Shown: positions 42,660 through 51,702 of the stretch, piece by piece
Layout: every line of letters starts with the position of its first letter
How positions within the stretch are numbered: the first letter of the stretch is position 1
From: Pseudobutyrivibrio sp. UBA1225
GTDB lineage: Bacteria; Bacillota; Clostridia; Lachnospirales; Lachnospiraceae
Assembly: GCA_002309345.1 (NCBI GenBank)
Contig: DBWZ01000002.1
Location: 62,001 to 126,000 of the forward strand
DNA length: 64,000 nt
Direction of reading: 5' to 3'
Position numbers and translations under genes: made by a program
Notes under the pieces: generated by a model
Told to the model about the DNA's origin: nothing
Databases searched by the model: none
The model's input: the letters and a program-made list of their open reading frames with translations, nothing else

Positions 42660-42772
42660 AGTTGGCAATAATGTTGGTGATAAAGTTGGTAATAAAAATT
42701 ATGATGTTAACGACGGAGTAATCTACATGGGATGCTAAAAAGTTATAGAAACTTATAGAAGAAATAGTATGT

Positions 42773-42778
42773 TATAAT
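42773..42778 (+). promoter_or_regulatory. -10 box for the flavin reductase-rubredoxin gene
   Basis: A perfect TATAAT lies 45 bp before the ATG at 42823; no good -35 is visible. The intergenic stretch 42660-42772 holds a short open tail in the PIN gene's frame (ending at a TAA near 42738), but nothing identifiable. Confidence 0.45.
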
Positions 42779-42822
42779 ACAGGCATATTGTTACGAGTTG
42801 AAGAATTTGGGAGGGGGTCTTT

Positions 42823-43458
42823 ATGAGTGAAATTAATACAAAAGCAATGTACAAGTTGTCCTATGGGTTATTTGTATGCACAGCAAAACGTGGCGAGAAG
42901 CTCAATGGTTGTATTATAAATACCGCCATTCAAGTGGCATCAGAGCCAAATCGTATATCCATTGCGGTGAACAAAGCAAACTATACCCATGATATGATTT
43001 TAGAAACCAAGAAATGCAATATCTCTGTGATATCACAAAATGCTAGTTTTGATTTGTTCAAACACTTTGGCTTTCAATCGGGACGCGATGTCGACAAGTT
43101 TGCTGACTATCCAAAAGCCAATTATTCAATTGCAGAAAACGATATACCATACATAACAGATGGAACAAATGCTGTATTTTCGCTAGAGGTAGAACAAACT
43201 GTTGATTTAGGATCCCATACATTATTTATTTGTACACCAGTAGCTATGTCTGTGCTATCTGATGTCTCATCCTGTACATACGAATATTACCAAAACAACA
43301 TCAAGCCAAAACCAGAAGCAGTTGCCAAGACACCTAGTGGAGAAACAGTTTGGCGCTGCCGCATATGCGGATACGAATATGTGGGCGAAGAGGTTCCAGA
43401 TGATTTCATCTGCCCTATTTGCAAACATGGCAAGGTGGATTTTGAAAAAGTGGAGTGA
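42823..43458 (+). CDS. hrb: Flavin reductase-rubredoxin fusion (high-molecular-weight rubredoxin)
   Basis: A 211-residue, two-domain redox protein. Residues 1-155 form an FMN-binding split-barrel flavin reductase domain (YGLFVCTAKRGEKLNGCIIN near the start). Residues about 165-211 form a rubredoxin with the two iron-binding motifs CRICGY and CPICK. In anaerobes such proteins pass electrons from NAD(P)H to flavodiiron proteins or other acceptors for oxygen or NO removal. A GGGAGGGGG ribosome site precedes the ATG. It is the only intact copy; a 5'-truncated copy lies at 38498 and a deleted one at 30495. Its position in a glycan locus looks accidental. Confidence 0.85.
   Translation: MSEINTKAMYKLSYGLFVCTAKRGEKLNGCIINTAIQVASEPNRISIAVNKANYTHDMILETKKCNISVISQNASFDLFKHFGFQSGRDVDKFADYPKANYSIAENDIPYITDGTNAVFSLEVEQTVDLGSHTLFICTPVAMSVLSDVSSCTYEYYQNNIKPKPEAVAKTPSGETVWRCRICGYEYVGEEVPDDFICPICKHGKVDFEKVE
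43129..43458. repeat. Right-hand direct repeat of the 4.6 kb island
   Basis: This is the 3' half of the intact flavin reductase-rubredoxin gene, repeated in the same direction at 38498-38827. The two copies are nearly identical, with about 4.63 kb between equivalent positions. Homologous recombination between them would delete the segment carrying the XRE-ImmA-PIN cassette and leave a truncated rubredoxin gene. Confidence 0.8.
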
Positions 43459-43467
43459 TATAATACA

Positions 43468-44946
43468 ATGATTTTTAGTTCTTATATTTTTATATTTATA
43501 TTTTTACCTATTACCATGCTGGTATATTTCCTAGTAGGAAAGCTTAAAAATAGGGCAATCAACAATTATATATTGTTAATAGCGTCACTTGTTTTTTTAT
43601 TTTATGGATTTAACTATATAGGTATTATCTCGGCTTTGATTAGTGTTGCATTTAACTTTTCTATATATAAGTTGTTAACTACAAAAGAGAAATTTGATCA
43701 ATATAAGAAATACATATTATTTATAGGTGTAGCAGTTAATGCAAGTGGTTTGCTGATTTTTAAATACTATAATACATTTGTTTATTATATTGACAGAGTA
43801 CGAAATGTAAGTTTTGTAGAGCAAAATATAATTCTTCCGTTAGGAATTAGCTTTTACACCTTTCAACAAATTGCTTTTCTGATAGATGCTTATAGAGCAG
43901 AAGTAGAGGAGTGCAATCTTTTAGAGTACAGCTTGTTTGTTTGCTATTTTCCTAGAATAATTTCGGGACCTATTATAGGTGGTTCCCAGTTTCTACCACA
44001 GATAAAAGATTCAAATAAGCTTAAATTTAACTACGAGAACTTTAACAAGGGCCTGTATAGATTTTCTGTAGGTCTTGCCAAAAAGGTTCTTATAGCAGAT
44101 GTTTTGGTAACACCTGCAACAGAAGTGTTTTCAAATCCAGAGGGATACTTTGCGCTTAATATGTTAATTGGTGTTTTGGCATACACCTTTGAGATATATT
44201 TTGATTTTAGTGGATACTGTGATATGGCTGTCGGGGTATCAAAGATGCTCAATATTGATATACCAGAGAATTTCAACAGCCCATATAAGGCTGTAAATAT
44301 AAAAGATTTCTGGGGTAGATGGCATATTACACTTACAGATTTTCTGACAAAGTATATATATATACCTCTCGGAGGAAGCAGAAAAGGCGTAACACGTACT
44401 TATATTAACATTTTGATTATCTTTATTATTAGTGGTTTGTGGCATGGTTCTGGTAGAATGAAGCTTTTTTTAATATGGGGAATCAGCCATGGAATAGCGA
44501 TGATAGTATATAGATTATTTAGGAAGTCGATAGATAAATGGCATCCTGCATTTGGCTGGTTTGCAACTTTTTCGTTCGTAAGTTTGACTTGGATTCCGTT
44601 TGGTGTTGATAGTATAGAAAAGGTACGAGTGATTTTTTCGAATCTTTTTAATTTAAACGGAATATCTGCATTATCTAGAATTATAGTGGATGGTTTCAAA
44701 ACACCAGAAATTACTTTTATTGAGACTCAGTTCCCACGGTTTACAATCTTTAGTACGCAACCATGTTTATATCCGATAATATTTATGATGGTAATTTTTG
44801 TTTTTGTTTTGAACACAAAGAATGCAAAGGAAGTTACTGATGAGTTTAAGACAAACATTAGACTATCATTAACAACAGTATTTTTGCTGGTTTGTAGTAT
44901 AATCTCTATCAGCGGTATTGGAACATTTATTTATGCCGGATTTTAA
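43468..44946 (+). CDS. MBOAT-family O-acyltransferase (AlgI/DltB-like)
   Basis: A 492-residue polytopic protein. The MBOAT active-site region is plain: FWGRWHITLTDFLTKYIYIP near residue 277, then SGLWHG with the catalytic histidine near residue 330, followed by WGISHG. AlgI/DltB-type proteins move an acyl group across the membrane to an exported glycan or a carrier. The next gene is an SGNH-like partner, as AlgJ/AlgX or DltD are for AlgI or DltB. Likely role: O-acetylation of the exported polysaccharide. The ATG lies 9 bp after the rubredoxin stop. Confidence 0.88.
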   Translation: MIFSSYIFIFIFLPITMLVYFLVGKLKNRAINNYILLIASLVFLFYGFNYIGIISALISVAFNFSIYKLLTTKEKFDQYKKYILFIGVAVNASGLLIFKYYNTFVYYIDRVRNVSFVEQNIILPLGISFYTFQQIAFLIDAYRAEVEECNLLEYSLFVCYFPRIISGPIIGGSQFLPQIKDSNKLKFNYENFNKGLYRFSVGLAKKVLIADVLVTPATEVFSNPEGYFALNMLIGVLAYTFEIYFDFSGYCDMAVGVSKMLNIDIPENFNSPYKAVNIKDFWGRWHITLTDFLTKYIYIPLGGSRKGVTRTYINILIIFIISGLWHGSGRMKLFLIWGISHGIAMIVYRLFRKSIDKWHPAFGWFATFSFVSLTWIPFGVDSIEKVRVIFSNLFNLNGISALSRIIVDGFKTPEITFIETQFPRFTIFSTQPCLYPIIFMMVIFVFVLNTKNAKEVTDEFKTNIRLSLTTVFLLVCSIISISGIGTFIYAGF

Positions 44947-44969
44947 TTCGTATTAACTAGGAGCATTAT

Positions 44970-46049
44970 ATGAGTAATAAAACATGGGGTAGAACAACAA
45001 TGGCGCTGACAATATTTTTGTTGGCGATTATAGGTGGATTTGTAGTCTTGGTAGATCCCTTTTTTCATTATCATAAACCTTTAAAATCTTTAGAATACAA
45101 GTTACATAGTGAGTGGTATCAAAATGATGGTATAGCTAGAAATTTCGAATATGATGCTATCATTACGGGTACTAGCATGACAGAAATGACAAACACCTCG
45201 GAAATGGATAAGCTGTTTGGAACAAAATCTGTAAAAATTCCTTATGGAGGCGGTTCATATTACCAGATTGACTCTTTGATAGCGCAGGCAGCAAAATCAA
45301 ATCCTAATCTAAAAATCGTCATAAGAGGACTGGATTTTAACAGATTGGTGACGGATAGTGTTGACGCTGTCAGAGGAGATGTCCCTTTTCCAGAATATTT
45401 ATATAATGACAATCCTTTTGATGATGTAAACTACATATTTAACAAATCTGTTCTTCTTAACGAAGCAATGGCTACCATCTTCTACACAAAAGAGGGTAAT
45501 AAAACAACTTCATTTGATGAATATGCTAGATGGGAAGGCAATTATGAATATGGATTGACTGAGACGATGGTGTATAATCACTTGCAAGTTGAGAAAAAAG
45601 AATCATTGCCAATTGACGAAGAAGAGTATAAAAAGATTGAAGAAAACATTCGTGTAAATGTTATAAAAACAGCAAAAGAAAATCCCAGCATAGATTTTTA
45701 TTATTTTATTCCTCCATACAGTATATATGCTTTTGATTCATATAATCGTGAGGGTGAATTGAATAAATTTTTGGAATATCATAAGCGTGCCATGGCTATG
45801 ATGCTTGAAGTTCCTAATATAAAACTATTCTCGTTTATGGATTTTTACGAGGTTATTGAGAATCTTGATAATTATCGAGACGAATATCATTATGGAATGT
45901 GGATAAATAGCATTTTATTGCAGAAATTGAAGGATGAAGAGCATAGGGTCACAAAAGATAACTTCGAATCTTATTGCAAGGAAATTGATAATTATTATTT
46001 AAACTATGATTATGATTCATTGTTTGAAGTTGAAGAAAAAGTAGAGTGA
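44970..46049 (+). CDS. SGNH-like membrane-anchored acyl-transfer partner of the MBOAT protein
   Basis: A 359-residue protein with one N-terminal membrane anchor (about 10-30) and an extracytoplasmic domain. A serine in the GTSMTEM motif (about residue 68), followed by the PYGGGSYYQID block, corresponds to the SGNH nucleophile and oxyanion region of AlgJ/DltD-type proteins. A late DEYHYGMW stretch (about 307-314) can supply the catalytic Asp/His. It is 23 bp after the MBOAT gene. It probably finishes O-acyl transfer on the outside. A TAGGAG site lies before the ATG. Confidence 0.72.
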   Translation: MSNKTWGRTTMALTIFLLAIIGGFVVLVDPFFHYHKPLKSLEYKLHSEWYQNDGIARNFEYDAIITGTSMTEMTNTSEMDKLFGTKSVKIPYGGGSYYQIDSLIAQAAKSNPNLKIVIRGLDFNRLVTDSVDAVRGDVPFPEYLYNDNPFDDVNYIFNKSVLLNEAMATIFYTKEGNKTTSFDEYARWEGNYEYGLTETMVYNHLQVEKKESLPIDEEEYKKIEENIRVNVIKTAKENPSIDFYYFIPPYSIYAFDSYNREGELNKFLEYHKRAMAMMLEVPNIKLFSFMDFYEVIENLDNYRDEYHYGMWINSILLQKLKDEEHRVTKDNFESYCKEIDNYYLNYDYDSLFEVEEKVE

Positions 46050-46106
46050 TATCGCATGGCTCAAAAGGATATTCAAAGGAGAGAATAAGTCCTCGAAAGC
46101 TACGGC

Positions 46107-46340
46107 TTGTTCGGATTTGAGATAATTCTGTATAACAACTATGGATTGTATGGAAACTATGGACATAGTTCTCACACAAGTCATAAAACCCGAACATACA
46201 GGAGGACAACAAAAAACAAGGATAGTTTTTTCTGCGATTTCGAGTACAAATTTACGCTGCCTTTGACAAATACTTTCCTTGAATACAAAGAAACTATAAT
46301 GTATATTTATTATAATAATTCTTCGCAGTATGTATTTTAA
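46107..46340 (+). other. Unidentified Tyr/Gly/His-rich open frame in a 340 bp gap
   Basis: The 339 bp between 46050 and 46388 has one open frame (TTG start) that begins with a Tyr/Asn/Gly-rich part, LYNNYGLYGNYGHSSHTSHK, then turns basic and ends in aromatic residues. The frame stays open upstream of the TTG for several codons (SYGLFGF). It has no ribosome site and could be the 3' remnant of a deleted gene. A TATAAT near 46296 might be a promoter for the gene at 46389. Confidence 0.25.
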
Positions 46341-46388
46341 AATATTGACGATGTAAGAGACTATTAGAAAGAAAGTAGGAATAATTAC

Positions 46389-47864
46389 ATGAATAAATTA
46401 AAAAATATAAAGTTGAATTATAAATTCATTCTGATTATTGGCTACATATTATTAGTTGGCCCAATATTGTATAGTTTGTTTTGGTCTGTACCTGCATCAG
46501 ATGACTTTATATATGGTTCGTTTGTTTCGTCCGACAACGTGATAGTAAATGCACTGGCATATTTGAAATATACTTTTTGGACCGGTAGTTGTAGATGGGT
46601 CATATTTTTCTTTCAAAAATGTATAAATCCATTAAACATATACTCTATTTGGGGTGTTCATGTAGGGCATAAATATGGTGCATTTGTAATAGTTGTTTTT
46701 ATGGTTTGCTTGTTATTAATCGTACATAGTCTGAGATTTATAATAGGTGAGTTAATAGATGATGAAAGGATGAAAGCTATACTGGTATTCCTATTTACTG
46801 CTATCCTTTTTTCAACATATTATTATAGCGAGGTTTATAATTGGTACACAGGAGCAACAGCCTATGCTGTTCCATTTTCTTTTACATTGTTGCTATATAC
46901 ATATATAATCAGATACTTTAAGTATGGTGCCAGTAAAAAAGATTATATAATGCTTTTTATAATTGGTCTTTTACCAATTACAAATGAGTTTCTTTGCGTA
47001 CCAGTGGGCGGAATATATCTTTTATATTATATTAAAAATTATAAAACCGCAGACAAATCTAGAAGAATAAAAGATATCATTCCGTTGGTATATTATATAA
47101 TCATGGGATGTACTGTGGTTTTTTCACCAGGCACACTTACTAGATGGGAAAAGAGTAATGTTACGACGCCTAAATGGAGATCGATTCTACAAGCATTTAT
47201 CAATGTTATAGTAAGAATAAAAGATATCATAATAGAACATCCGCTTGCTGTTGTTTTACTGCTGATAATTTTCTTTATCGGAGTTATGACAAAAGGTAAA
47301 AAAAATCATGATATAAAGCTTTATATTGTAGTATTTGGTCTTGTGATTATCGGTGCAATGCTACCATATTGCTTGGGTAAGGGGTATGTAACTACTTATA
47401 TGGATGTTAGAATGTATTACATCCTGGATTATTATCTCCTGCTTAGCATGTGTTTTCTTACACTTATGTTTGGTCAAAATTTCGCGAACCATTTTGATAT
47501 TAATATTAATCAATCAGCATTAATTAGATGGGGATTAATAATTGGAATGTTTTCTTATCTGGTTTTAATTCCACAATATGCGTTTATGAAAATCCCTCAG
47601 GTGGATATTATAAAAAAGGCTGGATTAATAAAAGAAAACTATTTATTATGGGATGGTATTTTAAGCGAGATTGAAAATAGTGACGAAGATGATGTTGTGC
47701 TTACAAGAGAAAAAGAAATGGATTGGATACCATATTTCTTATATGTCGGTGTTGAGCCTGAAAATGTGTATGACCAGTCCTTTGATGTTATAACACCTAT
47801 AGATGAGATTATGATTAATACTTATTATAAAAAGAAGTCAATTGTGCTTCATTATGAAAAATAG
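46389..47864 (+). CDS. DUF6056-type polytopic membrane protein
   Basis: A 491-residue protein with roughly ten to eleven membrane segments. The external acidic pair after the first segment is in PASDDFIYG (about 35-43), and a VFSPGTLTRWE loop near residue 240 corresponds to the APGN loop of its paralogues at 2 and 30705. The C-terminal ~80 residues are soluble and end with a KSIVLHYEK strand, as in the other two. The topology resembles GT-C glycosyltransferases, which use polyprenyl-phosphate sugars outside the cell; the function is inferred. A strong terminator follows 17 bp after the stop. Confidence 0.72.
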   Translation: MNKLKNIKLNYKFILIIGYILLVGPILYSLFWSVPASDDFIYGSFVSSDNVIVNALAYLKYTFWTGSCRWVIFFFQKCINPLNIYSIWGVHVGHKYGAFVIVVFMVCLLLIVHSLRFIIGELIDDERMKAILVFLFTAILFSTYYYSEVYNWYTGATAYAVPFSFTLLLYTYIIRYFKYGASKKDYIMLFIIGLLPITNEFLCVPVGGIYLLYYIKNYKTADKSRRIKDIIPLVYYIIMGCTVVFSPGTLTRWEKSNVTTPKWRSILQAFINVIVRIKDIIIEHPLAVVLLLIIFFIGVMTKGKKNHDIKLYIVVFGLVIIGAMLPYCLGKGYVTTYMDVRMYYILDYYLLLSMCFLTLMFGQNFANHFDININQSALIRWGLIIGMFSYLVLIPQYAFMKIPQVDIIKKAGLIKENYLLWDGILSEIENSDEDDVVLTREKEMDWIPYFLYVGVEPENVYDQSFDVITPIDEIMINTYYKKKSIVLHYEK

Positions 47865-47881
47865 TATTTGATAATTGAAGT

Positions 47882-47915
47882 AAAAACTGACCATTAAGTA
47901 TAGTGGTCAGTTTTT
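47882..47915 (+). terminator. Intrinsic terminator after the DUF6056 gene
   Basis: AAAAACTGACCA (47882-47893) pairs perfectly with TGGTCAGTTTTT (47904-47915), loop of 10 bases, with a T-rich continuation. It ends the MBOAT-SGNH-DUF6056 operon; the next gene starts 35 bp on. Confidence 0.85.
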
Positions 47916-47949
47916 CGTTTGGTTTCTATACGAAAAGAGGAATAAAGTT

Positions 47950-49365
47950 TTGATACGTTTCATAAAATTAATAATTAAATGTATTCTAGTGACTGTGCCT
48001 ATATGGGGCATGTCTCTTTTTCTGTGTCTTGGAAAGGAATACTATAGTAATGAAGATTTTGGATACACTTGGTGGAATCAAGAATTAACACAAAATCATC
48101 AAGAAAAACATTACAAGTGTGTGATATTAGGAGATTCTTCGTGTAACTCAGCATATATGCCAGAAGTAATATCAGATTCCATGATTAATCTTTCTATCGG
48201 TGGATGCTCTACTGTGGAAGAATATTATGTTCTAGAAGACTATTTAGCTAACAACAAAGCCCCAACAGATGTATTCTTATCCTTCCATGATTCGCATTTA
48301 AAATATACAGAAGCTTATTGGGATAAGATTGTTCCAGCTCACAGATTAAATTTGAGACAGAATCTGGAAATTATTTATAACTCTATGCGTTTTGATGATG
48401 AGTCATTCAAAAAAAAGGGGGCAATAGCTGAATATCTTGCAGCAGAATGTTATTTTCCAAGCAAATACATAACGTCTTTACAAAACTCAATTGGGGAAAA
48501 TAGATTCCAGAAGCTAGAAATGGCATATGACAAAATAGAGCTTCACGGTGGTAGATACACTACCCTTGGAAAAACAGAGTTTGTCACAGCTCAGGATAGA
48601 GTATATTCTGAGATGCTTGTAAAGCCGATGTACGATTATTACTTTACAAAGACTATTGACCTTTGTACTGCTAACAACATTAATGTTCATATAGTCAAAC
48701 CGCCTGTACCTGATAATTCGGTAATGACATTAGATTATCAGAAGCAGGTGATTCAGTATTATAATTCTTTCGCAGAAAGATACGATAATGTAACCTTTAA
48801 CTGGGATATACCGATTTATGATCGCAAAATGTTTGCGGATGAGATTCATCTTAACAATGATGGGGCCTTAGCATTTAGTGAATATATTAAGACTCAGTTT
48901 AAAGATATATTTCCTGAAGCTAGATACACATCAGACATGATGGCTGCGGTAAATGATAGTATTCAGCAAGAGAATATTTTAGAATACTTAATGCGCTTTA
49001 TTGGAGATAGAGATTACACTGTGCTTATTTATGATAACAAAGATGTGATAGAACAGTTTAGAAATCTGGTCACAACTCCAAATGAGTTGGAGGTTGCAAG
49101 AATATCTGATGCTGAACTCCCAGAGGAGCAATACAACAAAATGTATGTAGGTTCCAATTTTGATGACCAACAAAAGGAATTCGACATCAGAGAAGAAAAT
49201 GGAAGTTTTTTGGTAAGTGCTCCAAATGCCGTAGAAAATCGCTGGATTATTCCAGATAGAGCTGCTATTAGCTTATGCATTATTGATAATGTAAATGACG
49301 AAGTGGTTGCTATTAAGAATGTAGAATATTCTTCAAACAATACTTTTGTGAATTATACTTTTTAA
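47950..49365 (+). CDS. Membrane-anchored SGNH-like protein
   Basis: A 471-residue protein. An N-terminal membrane segment (about 5-27) leads to an extracytoplasmic SGNH-type domain. The nucleophile serine is in ILGDSSCNSAY (about 57-67), the glycine block in NLSIGGCSTVEE (about 79-90), and the Asp/His in ADEIHLNNDGALAF (about 296-309). The final ~150 residues are beta-rich and unassigned. It probably adds or removes acyl groups on the surface glycan. The start is TTG at 47950 with AAAAGAGG about 9 nt upstream; no ATG is available before the hydrophobic segment. Confidence 0.7.
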   Translation: MIRFIKLIIKCILVTVPIWGMSLFLCLGKEYYSNEDFGYTWWNQELTQNHQEKHYKCVILGDSSCNSAYMPEVISDSMINLSIGGCSTVEEYYVLEDYLANNKAPTDVFLSFHDSHLKYTEAYWDKIVPAHRLNLRQNLEIIYNSMRFDDESFKKKGAIAEYLAAECYFPSKYITSLQNSIGENRFQKLEMAYDKIELHGGRYTTLGKTEFVTAQDRVYSEMLVKPMYDYYFTKTIDLCTANNINVHIVKPPVPDNSVMTLDYQKQVIQYYNSFAERYDNVTFNWDIPIYDRKMFADEIHLNNDGALAFSEYIKTQFKDIFPEARYTSDMMAAVNDSIQQENILEYLMRFIGDRDYTVLIYDNKDVIEQFRNLVTTPNELEVARISDAELPEEQYNKMYVGSNFDDQQKEFDIREENGSFLVSAPNAVENRWIIPDRAAISLCIIDNVNDEVVAIKNVEYSSNNTFVNYTF

Positions 49366-49378
49366 AAAAGGAAGAACA

Positions 49379-50458
49379 ATGTCAAAAATAATTATATTCG
49401 CCAACAACTCCGGCGGCTTATACGACTTCAGGAAAGAGCTAATATCTGAGCTTATATCCCGGGGTAATAGTGTGATTGCCTACACACCCTTTGATACCAA
49501 TCTAGATGATTTGCGCGGATTAGGTCTTGACTTGCGGGAGATTCAGATTGACCGTCGAGGTATTAATCCTAAAACGGATTTACGGTTATTTAAGGAGTTT
49601 TGCAAAATAGTGAAATCCGAAAAGCCGGATTTGGTTATCACCTACACTATCAAGCCAAATGTGTACGGTGGTATGGCATGCCGTAGATACAAGGTGCCAT
49701 ACGCAATCAATATCACCGGTCTTGGCACAGCATTTCAAAATCCGGGATTGGTCAAAACCATTGCTACAACTCTCTATAAAGTGGCATGCAAAAAGGCCAA
49801 GGTTGTATTTTTTGAAAACGCTGGCAACCGCGAGATTTTTGTTGAAAGTAAAATCGTTGAAACGGACCGCACCCATGTGCTAAATGGTGCAGGCGTAAAC
49901 ACAGAATACTTCTCAGTTCAAGAATATCCAAATTCTGATGCGACAAAGTTTTTATTCGTAGGCCGTATTATGCAGGAAAAGGGCATGGACGAACTCTTAG
50001 AAGCCATGAAGCGACTTGTGGCAGATGGTGAGCAGGTCGAACTTCACGTAGTTGGCGGTTACGAAGAATCATATAAAGAAATAATAGATAAATATCAGAA
50101 CGAAGGGTGGCTTTTCTATCATGGCTACCAGCTTGATGTGCGTCCATTTATTGGCGAATCTAGCTGTTTTGTGTTACCATCATGGCATGAGGGCATGGCA
50201 AACACCAACCTTGAGTGTGCTGCCTCAGGCAGGCCTGTTATCACTTCCAAGATTCACGGCTGCATGGAGGCCGTAGAGGACGGCGTATCAGGATATCTGG
50301 CAAAGTGCAAGGATGTAGATTCCTTATACGAAAAGATGAAGCAATTTATTAGTTTGTCATACGAGCAGCGCCGCGAAATGGGCCTTGCAGGCCGCAAGCG
50401 CATGGAAGAAATCTTCGACAAAAAAGCAGTTGTTGAAGACACCATAAATTATTTATAA
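49379..50458 (+). CDS. GT4 glycosyltransferase (PglA/CapM-like)
   Basis: A 359-residue GT-B enzyme, normal length. The N-terminus IIIFANNSGGLYDFRKELI and the TYTIKPNVYGGMACRRYKVPY block (about 80-102) are typical of PglA/WecF-like GT4 transferases. NITGLGTAFQ follows. The donor site is LPSWHEGMANTNLECAASGRP (about 262-282), with the E-x7-E pair. PglA-type enzymes add the second sugar to undecaprenyl-PP-diacetamido-sugar. PglC, PglD, PglE and PglF homologues follow within 9 kb, which supports this. AAAGGAAG precedes the ATG. Confidence 0.85.
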   Translation: MSKIIIFANNSGGLYDFRKELISELISRGNSVIAYTPFDTNLDDLRGLGLDLREIQIDRRGINPKTDLRLFKEFCKIVKSEKPDLVITYTIKPNVYGGMACRRYKVPYAINITGLGTAFQNPGLVKTIATTLYKVACKKAKVVFFENAGNREIFVESKIVETDRTHVLNGAGVNTEYFSVQEYPNSDATKFLFVGRIMQEKGMDELLEAMKRLVADGEQVELHVVGGYEESYKEIIDKYQNEGWLFYHGYQLDVRPFIGESSCFVLPSWHEGMANTNLECAASGRPVITSKIHGCMEAVEDGVSGYLAKCKDVDSLYEKMKQFISLSYEQRREMGLAGRKRMEEIFDKKAVVEDTINYL

Positions 50459-50462
50459 AATA

Positions 50463-50510
50463 GGCTTCCCCCTCAGGGGGAAGCTGTCTGCGAAGCAGAC
50501 TGATGAGGGG
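50463..50510 (+). repeat. Two-hairpin intergenic repeat, copy A
   Basis: The first hairpin is GCTTCCCC against GGGGAAGC. The second, GTCTGC-GAA-GCAGAC, is a perfect 6-bp stem with a GAA loop. TGATGAGGGG follows. The same element with a different second stem lies at 62593-62639. The terminal GAGGGG lies 8 nt before the ATG at 50519 and appears to serve as its ribosome-binding site. Confidence 0.75.
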
Positions 50511-50518
50511 AAAGAATA

Positions 50519-51688
50519 ATGAATTTACCAACTACACCCTTTTTTATCGTAAACACAGACAAAATCGATTCACTATACTCCGACATGGAATCACACTTCA
50601 AATCCAAATGGCCAGAAGGCATAATAGGCTATTCCTTCAAGACCAACAACTTTCCATGGATTATTAGCTACATGAAGTCTAAAGGCTTGTGGGCGGAGAC
50701 GGTGTCGGCAGACGAATACGACTTGGCGATGGAATTGGGCTACAAACCAAATCAAATAATTTTAAATGGACCGGTAAAGGATCACGACGGATTTTTATTC
50801 GCCATCAAAAATGGTTCCATAGTAAATGTCGATTCTAATAGAGAATTGCAATGGCTCACAGAATTATCTCTGGCAGAGCTGGCGAAAGCTAGAATCGGCC
50901 TGAGGGTGAATTTTTGCATAGAAGACTACTGTCCTAGTGAATCCCAGTGTGGCGCCGACGATGGCCGCTTTGGTTTTTCCTATGAAACTGGTGATTTGAA
51001 AAAGGCGATTGATTTTTTACGGGAAAGAAGCATTCCTCTTTCAGGCTTACATCTGCACTGCAGCTCTAAAACCAGAAGCCTGAACATTTATAAGGCAATA
51101 GCTCAGGTCGCCTGCGAAATAATCAAAGCCTATGATCTTACTCTAGATTATATAGACGTTGGCGGAGGCTTTTTCGGCGGTGTCCAAGGCAAGCCAACCT
51201 TCAAAGATTATTTTGATGCAATACACGAAATCATTCACAATCAAAATGGCATCAATGCAAATCTAATAATAGAGCCGGGGATGTCTTTAATCGGGGCATC
51301 GGTGGACTATCACACATCAGTGATAGATGTGAAAACAACCAAGAATAATACATTCGCAATTACGGATGGCAGCAGAACCCACATCGATCCACTTATGAAA
51401 AAATCTGGATACACATACGAAATATCACCTAAAGCAGGTGATGTCGACAGGGTAGGCGATGCTATACTTTGCGGATTTACATGCATGGAAGGAGATAGAT
51501 TCTTTAAACTAAATGACGAAATAGCAGTTGGAGATAGAGTGATTTTTAAAAAAGTTGGTGCATATACTATGGGATTATCACCACAATTTATTGAATTTTA
51601 TCCAACTGTATATGCTAAAATAGGGGATGAAATTACGTTAATTAGAAAGAAAGTGACGGCTGAGCAGTTTAATCAGCTGAATAATTGA
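50519..51688 (+). CDS. PLP-dependent amino acid decarboxylase (DapDC/ODC fold type III)
   Basis: A 389-residue protein with an alanine-racemase-like barrel and C-terminal beta domain. The PLP lysine is K41 in GYSFKTNNFPW. GLHLHCSSKTR (about 178-188) supplies the histidine stacking on PLP, DVGGGFFGG (about 218-226) binds the phosphate, and IIEPGMSLIG (about 252-261) is also conserved. It resembles diaminopimelate, ornithine and carboxynorspermidine decarboxylases; the substrate is unknown. It is followed 14 bp on by an ATP-grasp ligase. The pair could make and attach an amine or amino acid to the glycan (inferred). Its ribosome site comes from the repeat just upstream. Confidence 0.78.
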   Translation: MNLPTTPFFIVNTDKIDSLYSDMESHFKSKWPEGIIGYSFKTNNFPWIISYMKSKGLWAETVSADEYDLAMELGYKPNQIILNGPVKDHDGFLFAIKNGSIVNVDSNRELQWLTELSLAELAKARIGLRVNFCIEDYCPSESQCGADDGRFGFSYETGDLKKAIDFLRERSIPLSGLHLHCSSKTRSLNIYKAIAQVACEIIKAYDLTLDYIDVGGGFFGGVQGKPTFKDYFDAIHEIIHNQNGINANLIIEPGMSLIGASVDYHTSVIDVKTTKNNTFAITDGSRTHIDPLMKKSGYTYEISPKAGDVDRVGDAILCGFTCMEGDRFFKLNDEIAVGDRVIFKKVGAYTMGLSPQFIEFYPTVYAKIGDEITLIRKKVTAEQFNQLNN

Positions 51689-51702
51689 TAAGAGGCTTTT
51701 AA

